Below are positions 16,003 to 24,745 of a stretch of DNA of 41,153 bases, one piece after another. The notes under the pieces were generated by a model. It ran no database searches and was not told the DNA's origin. It worked only from the letters and a program-made list of their open reading frames with translations. Source of the DNA: Candidatus Peregrinibacteria bacterium CG_4_10_14_0_2_um_filter_43_11 (GTDB taxonomy: Bacteria > Patescibacteriota > Gracilibacteria > UM-FILTER-43-11); NCBI GenBank assembly GCA_002792495.1, contig PFOK01000137.1, positions 1 through 41,153 on the forward strand. Reading direction: 5' to 3'. Each line of letters starts with the position of its first letter. Positions within the stretch are counted from its first letter, which is position 1. The translations under genes and the position numbers were made by a program.

Positions 16003-16425
16003 TTAAAAATCCAGCAAATTCAATTTGAGCTCCTCATCAAACTTTCTGTTGAGCACATCATCCGTCATGTGGATGGTTATTTCACAGGTGATATCAATAA
16101 CCGCCGACTCAAGGTGACCGCCAAGCACATGATAATCGGAATCGCCCAGTGCGACATGAAGGTGTGCAAAGGGCTTTCCCTGAACCAGGGAAATATTGCC
16201 GGTCAACGAAATAATCTCGTAATTCTTACCGCTAAAACACTTGGAACAGTAAGCCTCTTTCTCCAAATCATAGTATTTGATAACAACATCATCCGTGCCG
16301 CCAATGCCGGAAACAGAACCCGATGATACGCCATTTTCTTCACAAAATACGGTAAGCGCTCTGATTAACTCTTCGCCTTTTTCGATTTTAAGGATGTACC
16401 CGTTGCCGATTTGTTTAAACTGCAT
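16003..16425 (-). CDS. PPC/DUF296 domain protein (PD1-like)
   Basis: A 140-residue stand-alone PPC (DUF296) domain. Typical features are LTVFCEENGVSSGSVSGIG near the N-terminus, FAHLHVALGDSDYHVLGGHL with three histidines, and a final strand ITCEITIHM. In plants the domain accompanies AT-hooks; bacterial single-domain versions form trimers of unknown function and may bind zinc through the histidine cluster. It lies between nrdR and the orphan HATPase gene, probably in one transcript. Confidence 0.9.
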   Translation of the reverse strand: MQFKQIGNGYILKIEKGEELIRALTVFCEENGVSSGSVSGIGGTDDVVIKYYDLEKEAYCSKCFSGKNYEIISLTGNISLVQGKPFAHLHVALGDSDYHVLGGHLESAVIDITCEITIHMTDDVLNRKFDEELKLNLLDF

Positions 16426-16475
16426 ATGAATATGGTTACTTTTTGTGACGAAACGAAAAACAGGCTAAAATTCGT

Positions 16476-16922
16476 TCATCCCAAAAGCTTGGTCAACTCC
16501 TCTTTAAATTCATCCACATCTTTAAAACTGCGGTACACACTGGCAAAACGAATGTAAGCGATGTGATCGATTTTTTTGAGCATTTTGACGACATCTTCTC
16601 CGATGGTCTGGCTGGAAACGGCTTTTTTGTTGGCACCCCATTTTTCTTCAAGACTGGAAATAAGCTGATCGATCTCCATCTGAGAAACAGGGCGTTTTCC
16701 GCAGGCAATCCAGATCCCCCGTTCCAATTTTTCACGGCTATACGGTTCGTAACTGCCATCCTTCTTTTTTACGAGAAGATTGGAAATTTCCGCACGCTCA
16801 AAGGTGGTAAAACGAATACCGCATTTTTCGCATTCACGACGACGTCGAATCATCTTCCCCTGTTCCGCCACGCGGGAATCGACGACTTTGGTATCGGTGT
16901 TTTTACATTTAATACATTTCAT
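16476..16922 (-). CDS. nrdR: Transcriptional repressor NrdR
   Basis: A 148-residue repressor of ribonucleotide reductase genes. The N-terminal zinc ribbon has Cys3, Cys6 (MKCIKC) and Cys31, Cys34 (CEKC), with a run of arginines (MIRRRRE) for DNA contact. The ATP-cone domain (about 49-139; LLVKKKDGSYEPYSREKLERG) senses ATP/dATP. I chose the ATG at 16922 (MKCIKC), the universal start, over one at 16943. No ribonucleotide reductase gene is in the window, but the upstream dGTPase is also a dNTP-pool enzyme, so the pairing makes functional sense. Confidence 0.96.
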   Translation of the reverse strand: MKCIKCKNTDTKVVDSRVAEQGKMIRRRRECEKCGIRFTTFERAEISNLLVKKKDGSYEPYSREKLERGIWIACGKRPVSQMEIDQLISSLEEKWGANKKAVSSQTIGEDVVKMLKKIDHIAYIRFASVYRSFKDVDEFKEELTKLLG

Positions 16923-16951
16923 AATTTTCGATTGATAAAACAATTATAAAA

Positions 16952-16994
16952 CCAATTTGTATCCCTATCGGTTTCCCCATTGGCAATCTATTGG
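16952..16994. repeat. 12-bp periodic repeat, inverted orientation
   Basis: On the minus strand four near-repeats of 11-12 bases: CCAATAGATTG, CCAATGGGGAAA, CCGATAGGGATA, then CAAATTGG. They match the units at 11335-11370. The first unit overlaps the last codons and stop of the dGTPase gene; the rest fills the gap before nrdR. Confidence 0.55.
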
Positions 16995-18103
16995 TCATAT
17001 AAACCAAGTGCAAAATTATCAGTCATACCCGCGATATAATCTTTGACCACCACATGCAACGGTTCTGATTCCGTAAAGGTTCGAATCTTATCAGGAAGCA
17101 GGGTGGGCGTTTTCATAAAGCTTTCAAATAACAAACGAATGACACGCTTCCCCTTGTCATTGTACTCCGCAACCCCGGGGGATTGATAGAAATTTTGATA
17201 AAGGCAATGCTTAAGCTCATCATTCATTCGGCGCATCCCATCGGAAAAACAACAGAGGGAAGTGTCCGTCTTACAAACATCTGCAGCGGTTTGTATGGAG
17301 TGTTCCTGAATCAAGCGATCCGTATTATGTAACAAATCATCCGCCATCAAAGTCACCAAAGAAGAAATCATACCCATCTCCCAAAGCTCAAAAGGCAAAT
17401 CGGAACGCGTCTTGGTTTTTGCAAGTCGCCATAGTTTGAGTGACTCCAAGACATCCGGATTAAGGATCCCCGAGCGCAATCCATCATCAATATCATGATT
17501 CTGGTAAGCGATTTCATCCGCCATATTCACCAATTGAGCCTCCAAAGAAGGCATGGCGGAACTCTCGGAGAGAGGATTGTCGTAAGTGGTTCGATGTTTA
17601 ATGAGCCCGTCAATCACTTCAAAACTGAGGTTGAGGCCGGGATGTTCAACATGTTTTTGTTCAAGAATTTCAACAATACGACGACTCTGCTCATTGTGCT
17701 CAAAGCGATCGCCATACTCTTGCATAAGAACGTGCATTTCATCCTGCCCCGCATGACCAAACGGAGTATGCCCAAGATCGTGAGCAAGTGCGATCGCCTC
17801 TGTCAAATCCTCGTTTAAATTAAGGGTGCGAGCCATATCACGACTGAGCTGTGCCACCTCCATAGAATGAACTAAGCGAGAACGGTAGTGATCCCCATAA
17901 TGTGCCACAAAAACCTGTGTCTTTCCTTTTAGGCGACGAAAAGCTTTGGTGTGAATGATACGATCACGATCGCGCTGAAAACAAGTACGATAAGGATCAT
18001 CGGATTCCGGATACTGACGCCCCTTGGATTGAGTGCTTTTGATAGCGTAAGAAGCAAGCGCGCGCCCCTCCTGTTCTTCGAATTGTTGACGGGTTAATAA
18101 CAT
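16988..18103 (-). CDS. dgt: Deoxyguanosinetriphosphate triphosphohydrolase-like protein (dGTPase)
   Basis: A 371-residue HD-domain enzyme that cleaves dNTPs, typically dGTP, into the nucleoside and tripolyphosphate. The N-terminal RDRDRIIHTKAFRRLKGKTQV is the family signature. Metal ligands of the HD domain are His79 (HSMEVA), His108-Asp109 (AHDLGHTPFGH) and the later Asp in NMADEIAYQNHD. The length is that of the short bacterial dGTPases, which are often allosteric tetramers. Upstream is mscS, downstream nrdR; together with NrdR it points to control of dNTP pools. The stop codon lies inside a 12-bp repeat array. Confidence 0.95.
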   Translation of the reverse strand: MLLTRQQFEEQEGRALASYAIKSTQSKGRQYPESDDPYRTCFQRDRDRIIHTKAFRRLKGKTQVFVAHYGDHYRSRLVHSMEVAQLSRDMARTLNLNEDLTEAIALAHDLGHTPFGHAGQDEMHVLMQEYGDRFEHNEQSRRIVEILEQKHVEHPGLNLSFEVIDGLIKHRTTYDNPLSESSAMPSLEAQLVNMADEIAYQNHDIDDGLRSGILNPDVLESLKLWRLAKTKTRSDLPFELWEMGMISSLVTLMADDLLHNTDRLIQEHSIQTAADVCKTDTSLCCFSDGMRRMNDELKHCLYQNFYQSPGVAEYNDKGKRVIRLLFESFMKTPTLLPDKIRTFTESEPLHVVVKDYIAGMTDNFALGLYDQ

Positions 18104-18157
18104 GTAGTAACGATAATAATTAACTTCTTATGCACTGTAGCACTGCCTCACACTGAA

Positions 18158-19213
18158 TCAAGGCTGGCTCACCAATTCCACCGTACGTGTCGGAAAAGCA
18201 ATCGTGATATTTGCTTCATCAAAAGCGGATTTCATAGCCTTGATCGCCTCGTGCATCATTTCAAAATGAGCGGAGCGGTTACTGGCCTGCAAAATGAGTT
18301 TAAAATTTACATTGGAATCGCCAAATTCATAAAAGCGCACCACGGGCTTATAGGTCGCCACCCCAAAACGTTTGTCTTTCTGAAGTTCACGCCCCACTTT
18401 TAAAGCGATCTTTTCGACTTTATCCAAACGGCTGTTATAGGCCACTCCGCAGGGGACAAGAAAATCCATTTTACTCTGAGGTTCGTTAAAATTAGTGATC
18501 ATGCTTTCCGCCAATTTGGAATTGGGAATCATGACAAGGTTATTGTTCCATAATCGGATCACCGTATTGCGCCATCCTATTTTTTCAACAGTACCGCTCA
18601 AACCATCACCAATTTGGATATAATCATCTTTTTCAATAAAACCATCCGAAACAATTGTGAGACCGGAAAAATAATTGGAAAGCGTTGGCTGAAGAGCCAG
18701 GCCGACTGCCAAGCCGCCAATGCCAAAACTGGCGATCAAGGGGCTTACCGCCAAGCCAAAAACCTGAAAAGCAAAAATCAATGCCATAAAATAAATCATG
18801 GCATTTACTATCTTGCGCAAAGTAATCAAAAAAGCGCCGCGTTTTTTAGTCGTTTTATAACGATGCTCAACCCAGCCAAGAAGAGTGTTACTCAGACCGA
18901 TAGCCAGCATCACTAAAAGTAAAATAGCCATTAATTTTACAACAATCAAAAGCATATCATGATACGACGACAAAAAAGTGACTTGCAATAGCGCGAAATA
19001 AAAACCGCCGATAATGATTCCCCAATAAAAAGGACGCTCAATTACAGCAATCAGTTGATCGTCCATCTTGGTTTTAGTCTTGGCTGTGAGATGAGAAAGA
19101 ACGGCTTGAAATATAAAAAGAATGAACCGGGCTCCGGCCAACGTAATCAACAGAGTGAGAAGAAAATTAAACGTATTCTGATACTGATCGTAAAAAGTCA
19201 AAAAGACGTCCAT
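18158..19213 (-). CDS. mscS: Small-conductance mechanosensitive channel, MscS family
   Basis: A 351-residue membrane channel that opens under tension to release solutes in osmotic downshock. Four to five hydrophobic helices lie in residues 15-190. The pore helix region is rich in Gly and Ala (SFGIGGLAVGLALQPTLSNY), and the soluble beta domain has FIEKDDYIQIG, GTVEKIGWRNTVIR and VMIPNSKLAES, all standard MscS motifs. The C-terminal domain ends with TRTVELVSQP. It ends with TGA, evidence for the standard code. It is first in the minus-strand run and diverges from the kinase-like gene at 19320. Confidence 0.94.
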   Translation of the reverse strand: MDVFLTFYDQYQNTFNFLLTLLITLAGARFILFIFQAVLSHLTAKTKTKMDDQLIAVIERPFYWGIIIGGFYFALLQVTFLSSYHDMLLIVVKLMAILLLVMLAIGLSNTLLGWVEHRYKTTKKRGAFLITLRKIVNAMIYFMALIFAFQVFGLAVSPLIASFGIGGLAVGLALQPTLSNYFSGLTIVSDGFIEKDDYIQIGDGLSGTVEKIGWRNTVIRLWNNNLVMIPNSKLAESMITNFNEPQSKMDFLVPCGVAYNSRLDKVEKIALKVGRELQKDKRFGVATYKPVVRFYEFGDSNVNFKLILQASNRSAHFEMMHEAIKAMKSAFDEANITIAFPTRTVELVSQP

Positions 19214-19319
19214 AACCTTTATATTTTAATGACAAAGTAAGTACTTTTAGGGTAACATAATGACAGTGTCGAAACAACGGAATGAAAGAGTGATGCCATC
19301 TTAAAAAACGCATTAGCCC

Positions 19320-19910
19320 ATGAGCCAAATGAATAAACTTGAAATCCGTCGGCAGATCATCCACATATTATACGGACCACTCCTTGTGATGTTGTACGAA
19401 AAGGCTTTTTTGAATGAAAAAATATTATTGGGGCTCATTCTCATCGGAGCGGGAACTTCCTACATGATCAAACGGAAACAATTGAATGTTGTGGCACGCG
19501 TTCTTTCGTTTTTTGAACGTGATCATCATATGGAAAATTTTCCGGGACGCGGGATTTTATTTTTTACCATCGGCGCTTTTTTATCGTTGATTCTTTTTGA
19601 TAAATCCATCGCTTACGCCAGTATTTTGATGTTGAGTGCGGGGGACGCGATTAGCAATTTAACGGGACGTCATTTTGGACGCATAAAAACACGGCTAAAC
19701 CCCAAAAAATACATTGAAGGAACGATTCTGGGTATTTTATTTTCCATCCCCATCGCATACTATTTTGTTTCCAATATCATCGCGGCATCTGTAGCGTCCT
19801 CTATCGCGATGTTTCTGGAGATTCCGAACATTCGGTTATTTGGGTTTGAAATCGACGACAATTTAATCATTCCATTGGCCGCCGGATTCACATTAAGTTT
19901 ATTCACGTAA
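19320..19910 (+). CDS. SEC59/DGK1/VTE5-type CTP-dependent kinase-like membrane protein
   Basis: A 196-residue integral membrane protein with about six hydrophobic segments. The segments NFPGRGILFF and LSAGDAISNLTGRHFGRIK, followed by KKYIEGT, match the family of CTP-using kinases of dolichol, phytol and diacylglycerol (related to phosphatidate cytidylyltransferases). In bacteria it probably phosphorylates a polyprenol or other lipid alcohol; the substrate is not determined. The start could also be the second ATG (19329). It is followed by yraN after 5 bases and a PEGA protein, all on the plus strand. Confidence 0.75.
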   Translation: MSQMNKLEIRRQIIHILYGPLLVMLYEKAFLNEKILLGLILIGAGTSYMIKRKQLNVVARVLSFFERDHHMENFPGRGILFFTIGAFLSLILFDKSIAYASILMLSAGDAISNLTGRHFGRIKTRLNPKKYIEGTILGILFSIPIAYYFVSNIIAASVASSIAMFLEIPNIRLFGFEIDDNLIIPLAAGFTLSLFT

Positions 19911-19915
19911 AAAAA

Positions 19916-20272
19916 ATGAACAATCAAACCTTTGGAAAGAGAGGGGAAGAAGTCGCCAGAGAATTTCTGAAAAAGAAGGAGTACGAAATATTGGCAACTA
20001 ATTTTCAAAAACAGTCCGGCGAAATCGACATCATCGCTAAAAAGAATGGAGAATATGTTTTTGTGGAAGTAAAAACAAGACAGGGGCTGAATTACGGATA
20101 TCCCGAAGAAGCCGTGACTCCGGAAAAAATCAACCGCATAATAGAAACAGGCCTTCAGTGGCTGGAGGAGAATGATATTGAAACAGAAAATTACCGCATT
20201 GATGTGATCGCGATTGAAACCAATAACGGAAAATCCAAAATCACTCATTTGGAAAATGTAAGCATAGATTAA
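19916..20272 (+). CDS. yraN: YraN / UPF0102 family endonuclease-like protein
   Basis: A 118-residue protein of the YraN (UPF0102) family, related to Holliday-junction resolvases by the PD-(D/E)xK fold. Visible active-site-like residues are GEIDIIAKKNGEYVFVEVKTR: Asp in EID and the E-V-K triad. The family's cellular role is uncertain. Its start lies 5 bases after the kinase-like gene, and the PEGA gene follows by 19 bases, so the three are likely one transcript. Confidence 0.93.
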   Translation: MNNQTFGKRGEEVAREFLKKKEYEILATNFQKQSGEIDIIAKKNGEYVFVEVKTRQGLNYGYPEEAVTPEKINRIIETGLQWLEENDIETENYRIDVIAIETNNGKSKITHLENVSID

Positions 20273-20291
20273 ATCCCTACTTTTTGTAGAC

Positions 20292-21251
20292 ATGAAATCA
20301 AAACAAAAAAATAAAATGGTCTTCGGTCTCAGCCTCATTCTGGCAGGAGCTGTTTATGTGTGGTTCTTTCCGCTAAACAAAGGAACTTTTGAACTGAATA
20401 CCGACCTGGAAGGATACCGCGTGCTGATGGATGGGGAAGAATTGCTGTGTACGTATGATCCATGCAACACACGGCTAAAAACAGGGGAGCATTTATTGCT
20501 TATTCAGAAAGAGGGATATACAACCATCTCCGAAAACATTTGGATAGACCGGGGAAAAGTAACCCAAGTGAAGCCACCACTCAAACGGATCTACATCCTA
20601 AAAAAAAGTGAAACAACGCCTCAGGACAATAAAAAACCGTCACGGGCTATTCCGGACGCATTTGGAAAAAAGGCACTTGCTTACGTCTGGAACGAAGCGC
20701 AGACACGCTTGATTTTTCTGGATAAAACGGATGAACGGATAAAAATAGGGAACGAACAGAAAGTGAAACCCATCGCACTACTAAAAAACATAACCCCCCC
20801 ACTCCATTTTTACTGGTCATCGAATGAAAAATGGCTCCTCGCTCAAAAAAACAATGAACTTTATTTCATTGATATAATAAAGAGTACACGACATAAAAAA
20901 ATCCTCGACTTTGAACCCCAAAACATCACCTGGGGACCGGGAGAAATGTTGATGTTGAATAAGGGAAATGAACTGTTCCATGTCGGCTTCGAAAACCAAA
21001 CCGTGGAACCGGCAAATATGGAAATAAACCTCTCACAAAGCGTATGGAGCGACGATGAGACATTGCTTTATTTTGTATCCTCACCGGAAAAAACAAAGAC
21101 CGAAATAAAGACATACAACCCCGGAACCAACACCATGATCACCCTAACGGTTAAATTTGATTTAGTGGTTAGCCGAATAGAATTCGATAAAACAAATAAA
21201 ACCGCCTATTTCAAAACGGATGATAACGAATGGTATGAATTGAAGTTATAG
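20292..21251 (+). CDS. PEGA-domain protein, membrane-anchored
   Basis: A 319-residue protein with an N-terminal transmembrane helix (about residues 10-27), then a PEGA domain at about 32-100 (VLMDGEELLCTYDPC, LKTGEHLLLIQKEGY), a small beta-sandwich often found in surface proteins. The C-terminal 200 residues contain repeated strands with WSSNEKW, WGPGE and WSDDETLLYF, resembling WD-like or TolB-like propeller blades. Function unknown; an extracytoplasmic location is likely. It converges with the ribosomal block, with 57 bases between the stops. Confidence 0.8.
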   Translation: MKSKQKNKMVFGLSLILAGAVYVWFFPLNKGTFELNTDLEGYRVLMDGEELLCTYDPCNTRLKTGEHLLLIQKEGYTTISENIWIDRGKVTQVKPPLKRIYILKKSETTPQDNKKPSRAIPDAFGKKALAYVWNEAQTRLIFLDKTDERIKIGNEQKVKPIALLKNITPPLHFYWSSNEKWLLAQKNNELYFIDIIKSTRHKKILDFEPQNITWGPGEMLMLNKGNELFHVGFENQTVEPANMEINLSQSVWSDDETLLYFVSSPEKTKTEIKTYNPGTNTMITLTVKFDLVVSRIEFDKTNKTAYFKTDDNEWYELKL

Positions 21252-21308
21252 AAAAAACAACCATCAAACCGGATGCAGGAAAAGGGGAAACGATATCTGG
21301 GAAACACA

Positions 21309-21758
21309 CTAACGTTTAGCCCACTGTGGAGCACGACGCGCACGTTTAAGACCGAATTTCTTACGTTCTTTAATGCGTGAATCACGAGTGATCAAACCCG
21401 CTTTTTTAAGAACGGCGCGTAAAGCGGGATCATATTCAAGGAGCGCCTTGGCAACTCCATGACGAACCGCATCGGACTGAGCACTAATACCACCTCCAAT
21501 CACAAAAACGGTAATATCGAATGTTTTTTGTAGACTGGTTAATTTTAGAGGAGAAAGGATGTTTCCGATCAAAGTTCCGAAAAAATACTCATCCATCGTA
21601 TGCCCATTAACATTAAAATCCCCCTTTCCGCCTTCGTACAAACGCACATTGGCTATCGCGGTTTTACGTTTGCCATTCGCGTAATAATAACGACCATCAC
21701 GCTTAGGGAAAATTAACTGAGCTTCTTTTTCAACGATGTCTTCTTTAGTAACAGGCAT
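21309..21758 (-). CDS. rpsI: 30S ribosomal protein S9
   Basis: 149 residues. The core YYANGKRKTAIANVRLYEG and the C-terminal KKFGLKRARRAPQWAKR, whose tail reaches the P-site tRNA, identify uS9. About 20 extra residues precede the usual start. It is the last gene of the ribosomal block, 8 bases after L13. A weak terminator-like CATC-N6-GATG followed by GTTGTTTTTT lies in the next 55 bases. Confidence 0.97.
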   Translation of the reverse strand: MPVTKEDIVEKEAQLIFPKRDGRYYYANGKRKTAIANVRLYEGGKGDFNVNGHTMDEYFFGTLIGNILSPLKLTSLQKTFDITVFVIGGGISAQSDAVRHGVAKALLEYDPALRAVLKKAGLITRDSRIKERKKFGLKRARRAPQWAKR

Positions 21759-21766
21759 ATTAAAAT

Positions 21767-22204
21767 TTAAAAGTTAAGGATAGTAGGATTTTGACCGGCA
21801 TGAGGGTGCTCGGAACCCGGATAGATCATCAATCTTTCCAGGAAATGTTTTCTTAAACGGTTTTTAGGCAACATTCCGGAAACTGCCTCTTCAATAACAC
21901 GCTTTGGGTTCTTTTCGCGAACCTCCTTGAAGGGTTTTCGGCGAAGATGCCCCAAATAACCCGTATGATGAATATATTCTTTTTTCTCTTCCTTTCCTCC
22001 GGTCAACTGGACTTTATTGGCGTTAATAACAACGACATAATCCCCCATGTCCATATGAGGTGTAAAAATAGGCTTGTTCTTGCCACGAATAATATTAGCA
22101 ATCTCGGTAGCAATACGGCCAAGTGTTTTACCTTCCGCGTCGACCAGATACCATTTTTTATCGGCCTTCACTTCGACCTTCGGTATAAAAGTTTTAAATG
22201 ACAT
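21767..22204 (-). CDS. rplM: 50S ribosomal protein L13
   Basis: 145 residues. KKWYLVDAEGKTLGRIATEIA at the N-terminus, GDYVVVINANKVQLTGGK and the final YPGSEHPHAGQNP are standard uL13 motifs. It pairs with S9, the universal order, and here the pair is fused to the end of the alpha operon after L17, as seen in several bacterial lineages. Confidence 0.98.
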   Translation of the reverse strand: MSFKTFIPKVEVKADKKWYLVDAEGKTLGRIATEIANIIRGKNKPIFTPHMDMGDYVVVINANKVQLTGGKEEKKEYIHHTGYLGHLRRKPFKEVREKNPKRVIEEAVSGMLPKNRLRKHFLERLMIYPGSEHPHAGQNPTILNF

Positions 22205-22217
22205 AGAATCGAATGAG

Positions 22218-22571
22218 TTATATTAATTCAATTTGCATGATTCGAGCGGAATCACCAGCGCGAAACCCTTTGTGAGTCAGACGTAAAAACCCGGAATTGC
22301 GATCTTTATAGCGTTCTAACAATTCCTGAGTGACTTTTTTAGTCGCGTTTTCATCAAGAAAAAATTGATTCAGCTCACGAATGGCGGTAGAAAGCTCTTT
22401 TTTCTTGGCAAAAGTAATCATCTTTTCAACAAGAGGACGAACAAGCTTTGCCTTAGCCTCGGTTGTTTTTACTTTTTCATAAAGAATCACTGAAGTGGCC
22501 AAGTTTCTTAACATAGCATTCAGGTGATTAGCCTTCCTATTGATACGTGTTGATTTAACTTGATGTCGCAT
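22218..22571 (-). CDS. rplQ: 50S ribosomal protein L17
   Basis: 117 residues. MRHQVKSTRINRKANHLNAM and the LATSVILYEKVKTTEAKAK segment identify bL17. It follows rpoA by 30 bases, as in the alpha operon, and is followed by L13. Confidence 0.98.
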   Translation of the reverse strand: MRHQVKSTRINRKANHLNAMLRNLATSVILYEKVKTTEAKAKLVRPLVEKMITFAKKKELSTAIRELNQFFLDENATKKVTQELLERYKDRNSGFLRLTHKGFRAGDSARIMQIELI

Positions 22572-22601
22572 AAGAAATAGTTAACTAAAAACCATAAAAA
22601 A

Positions 22602-23588
22602 TTATAAACCTCCATCGTCGGAAAGCTTCAAGCCACGAGTGGCCAACGCTTCTTCAACTTCGGTCATCGCCTTTTTACCGAAACCACGAAAATTACCCAT
22701 TTGCCCCTCGGAACATTTAACCAATTGTTCAATAGAACCGATACCGGCATTGATAAGCGCATTCAACGTGCGTGGTGAAAAATTCAGGATTTCAATAGGG
22801 GTATAGGTTTCTTTTTTGGACTCTTCCTGCTCCTCATCACGTTCTTTTTCTTTCACGGTCTGAAAATCACTACGGAAATCAGGTTCGATTTCTTCATTTT
22901 CGATCAGAAAAAGATCAAAATAAGATTTCAAAATACTCGAACTGAATTTCAAAGCATCTTCAGGGGTGATAGAGCCATTGGTCTCGATTTCGACAGTTAA
23001 TTTATCCAAATCCGTTCTCTGCCCGACACGCGTGCTGGTAACATCATAACGAACCTTAAGGATGGGAGTAAAAATACCATCAACCAAAATCAAACCGATG
23101 TCTTTTTCTTTTTTCTTGCGAAGAACAACCGGTTGGTAACCGACGCCTTTTTCAGCAATGAGTTCCATCTCGAGTTTGGTTCCTTTTTTGGTAATTGTAG
23201 TAATGCGCAAATCAGGATTCAAAATTGCAATATCACTCGAATGCTCAATGTCCTTCGCAAAAACATCCCCTTCTTTTTTAACGGATAGCTTCATTACTTC
23301 CGTTTCTTTGGAATATTTTTTGATCTGAAGTGTTTTTAAGGTCAAAATAATATCAAGAACACTATCCTGCACACCGGTAATGGGACAATATTCATGTGAA
23401 ACACCTTCGATCTTAACGGCGGTTACAGCAGCGCCCGGTAAAGAAGACAGGAGGACTCGCCTAAGGGCATTTCCCAATGTCATTCCATAGCCGGCCGGTA
23501 ACGGACTGATACTAAAAACAGCATGATTGTCCTTGGTGGACTCAACGGCTATTTTGGGTAAACCTATTTCTTCTTGGATGATATGCAT
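22602..23588 (-). CDS. rpoA: DNA-directed RNA polymerase subunit alpha
   Basis: 328 residues. The N-terminal domain (about 1-230), which dimerises and nucleates the polymerase, shows GYGMTLGNALRRVLLSSLPG. A charged linker rich in Glu and Lys (about 240-262) leads to the C-terminal domain with FSPRTLNALINAGIGSIEQL and the helix-hairpin-helix that contacts UP elements and activators. Gene order S4-rpoA-L17 is that of the alpha operon. Confidence 0.98.
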   Translation of the reverse strand: MHIIQEEIGLPKIAVESTKDNHAVFSISPLPAGYGMTLGNALRRVLLSSLPGAAVTAVKIEGVSHEYCPITGVQDSVLDIILTLKTLQIKKYSKETEVMKLSVKKEGDVFAKDIEHSSDIAILNPDLRITTITKKGTKLEMELIAEKGVGYQPVVLRKKKEKDIGLILVDGIFTPILKVRYDVTSTRVGQRTDLDKLTVEIETNGSITPEDALKFSSSILKSYFDLFLIENEEIEPDFRSDFQTVKEKERDEEQEESKKETYTPIEILNFSPRTLNALINAGIGSIEQLVKCSEGQMGNFRGFGKKAMTEVEEALATRGLKLSDDGGL

Positions 23589-23605
23589 AAATATAAAAAG
23601 TTAAA

Positions 23606-24217
23606 TTATCGAGAATAAAATTCGACAATTAGCTGACTATCAATACTTTTTTCAAGGTCATCTTTCTCGGGATAAGAAAGAACTTCTATAATTCCCTTTT
23701 TCAAATCAACATTGAGCCATTTGGGGGAAAAATCTTTCAATCCGGCCAGCTCATGATACAAAGGGCTTTCTTTCAGGCGGGGAACAATTTCAATCTTGTC
23801 GCCGGGACGAACGGAAATGGAAGGAATATCAATACGATGGCCGTTCAGAAGGAGGTGGCGATGAGTGACCATTTGTCTGGATTGCATACGCGTTACCGCA
23901 AATTGCGAAACATAAACCACATTATCCAACCTCAATTCAAGAAGCCTCAAAAGATTTTGACCGGTTTCACCGGGTTGCTTGGAAGCTTTCTCAAAATAAT
24001 TGGCAAACTGGTGCTCAGAGACTCCGAATACAATCTTGGCCTTCTGTTTTTCCTTCAATTGAACCCCGTATTCACTCACTTTCCCAAAGCGTGCCTTGGG
24101 ACCGTGAACACCCGGTTTAAAATTACGACGGGATAAAATTTTGGCATATTTTTCAGCGCCAAACAAATTAGCCCCCATTCTTCGGCATAACTTTGCTTTT
24201 GGACCAGTATAACGCAT
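23606..24217 (-). CDS. rpsD: 30S ribosomal protein S4
   Basis: 203 residues. RYTGPKAKLCRRMGANLFG starts the protein and an S4 RNA-binding domain lies around residues 93-155 (RLDNVVYVSQFAVTRMQSRQ). There is no zinc-binding Cys set. A gap of 112 bases with two hairpins precedes it, one of the longest inside the block; S4 is a known autoregulator in other bacteria. Confidence 0.98.
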   Translation of the reverse strand: MRYTGPKAKLCRRMGANLFGAEKYAKILSRRNFKPGVHGPKARFGKVSEYGVQLKEKQKAKIVFGVSEHQFANYFEKASKQPGETGQNLLRLLELRLDNVVYVSQFAVTRMQSRQMVTHRHLLLNGHRIDIPSISVRPGDKIEIVPRLKESPLYHELAGLKDFSPKWLNVDLKKGIIEVLSYPEKDDLEKSIDSQLIVEFYSR

Positions 24218-24252
24218 AACAGATGTGAAATTTAAAATTTAAGATTACTTTG

Positions 24253-24301
24253 GGTGCACCGCACCGGATTGTGATACTATGGCACGAGCACAGCTGCGCC
24301 A
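24253..24301 (-). promoter_or_regulatory. Two hairpins in the S11-S4 gap, candidate S4 leader
   Basis: In mRNA order, an imperfect stem with TGGC/GCCA ends and G-U pairs (24280-24301) is followed by a perfect GGTGC-GGT-GCACC hairpin (24253-24265). They lie between the S11 stop and S4 start, in the longest spacer of that transcript. A protein-binding leader for S4 is plausible but unproven. Confidence 0.45.
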
Positions 24302-24329
24302 AATGACCGCATAACTGTGTATTGATGGA

Positions 24330-24719
24330 CTAAACACGTCGGGCTTTTTTCTTGCGACAACCGTTATGAGGTGCTGGTGTAAGATCGAAGATGGCTTCTA
24401 AATCAAGCCCGGCAATTTGAAAACCACGGATGGCCTGTTCCCGACCGGATCCAACCCCATTAACAAACACTTTCACCTTTTCAACATTATAAGGCTGAAC
24501 TTTTTCAATTACTTTTTCAGCAGTTACCGTAGCGGCATAAGGCGTCGCCTTACGAGACCCCTTAAAACCACAAGCCCCGGCACTGGACCAAGCCAATACA
24601 TCCCCATTAGGGTCACTGACAGTGATCAGCGTATTGTTGTAAGAAGCCGTAATGTGAACATTGGCATGAGAAACGGTTCTGCGAACCTTTTTCACTGATT
24701 TTGTAGTCGTTTTCGCCAT
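24330..24719 (-). CDS. rpsK: 30S ribosomal protein S11
   Basis: 129 residues. HITASYNNTLITVSDPNGDV, SSAGACGFKGSRKATPYAA and the C-terminal TPAPHNGCRKKKARRV are classic uS11. It follows S13 by 26 bases in the alpha operon order. Confidence 0.98.
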   Translation of the reverse strand: MAKTTTKSVKKVRRTVSHANVHITASYNNTLITVSDPNGDVLAWSSAGACGFKGSRKATPYAATVTAEKVIEKVQPYNVEKVKVFVNGVGSGREQAIRGFQIAGLDLEAIFDLTPAPHNGCRKKKARRV

Positions 24720-24745
24720 AAATAATGAATGGATTAATGAGAAGA

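Noticed and set aside
17080..17093. tRNA T-loop-like GGTTCGAATC
   Set aside because: It lies inside the dgt coding sequence with no acceptor or anticodon stem around it.
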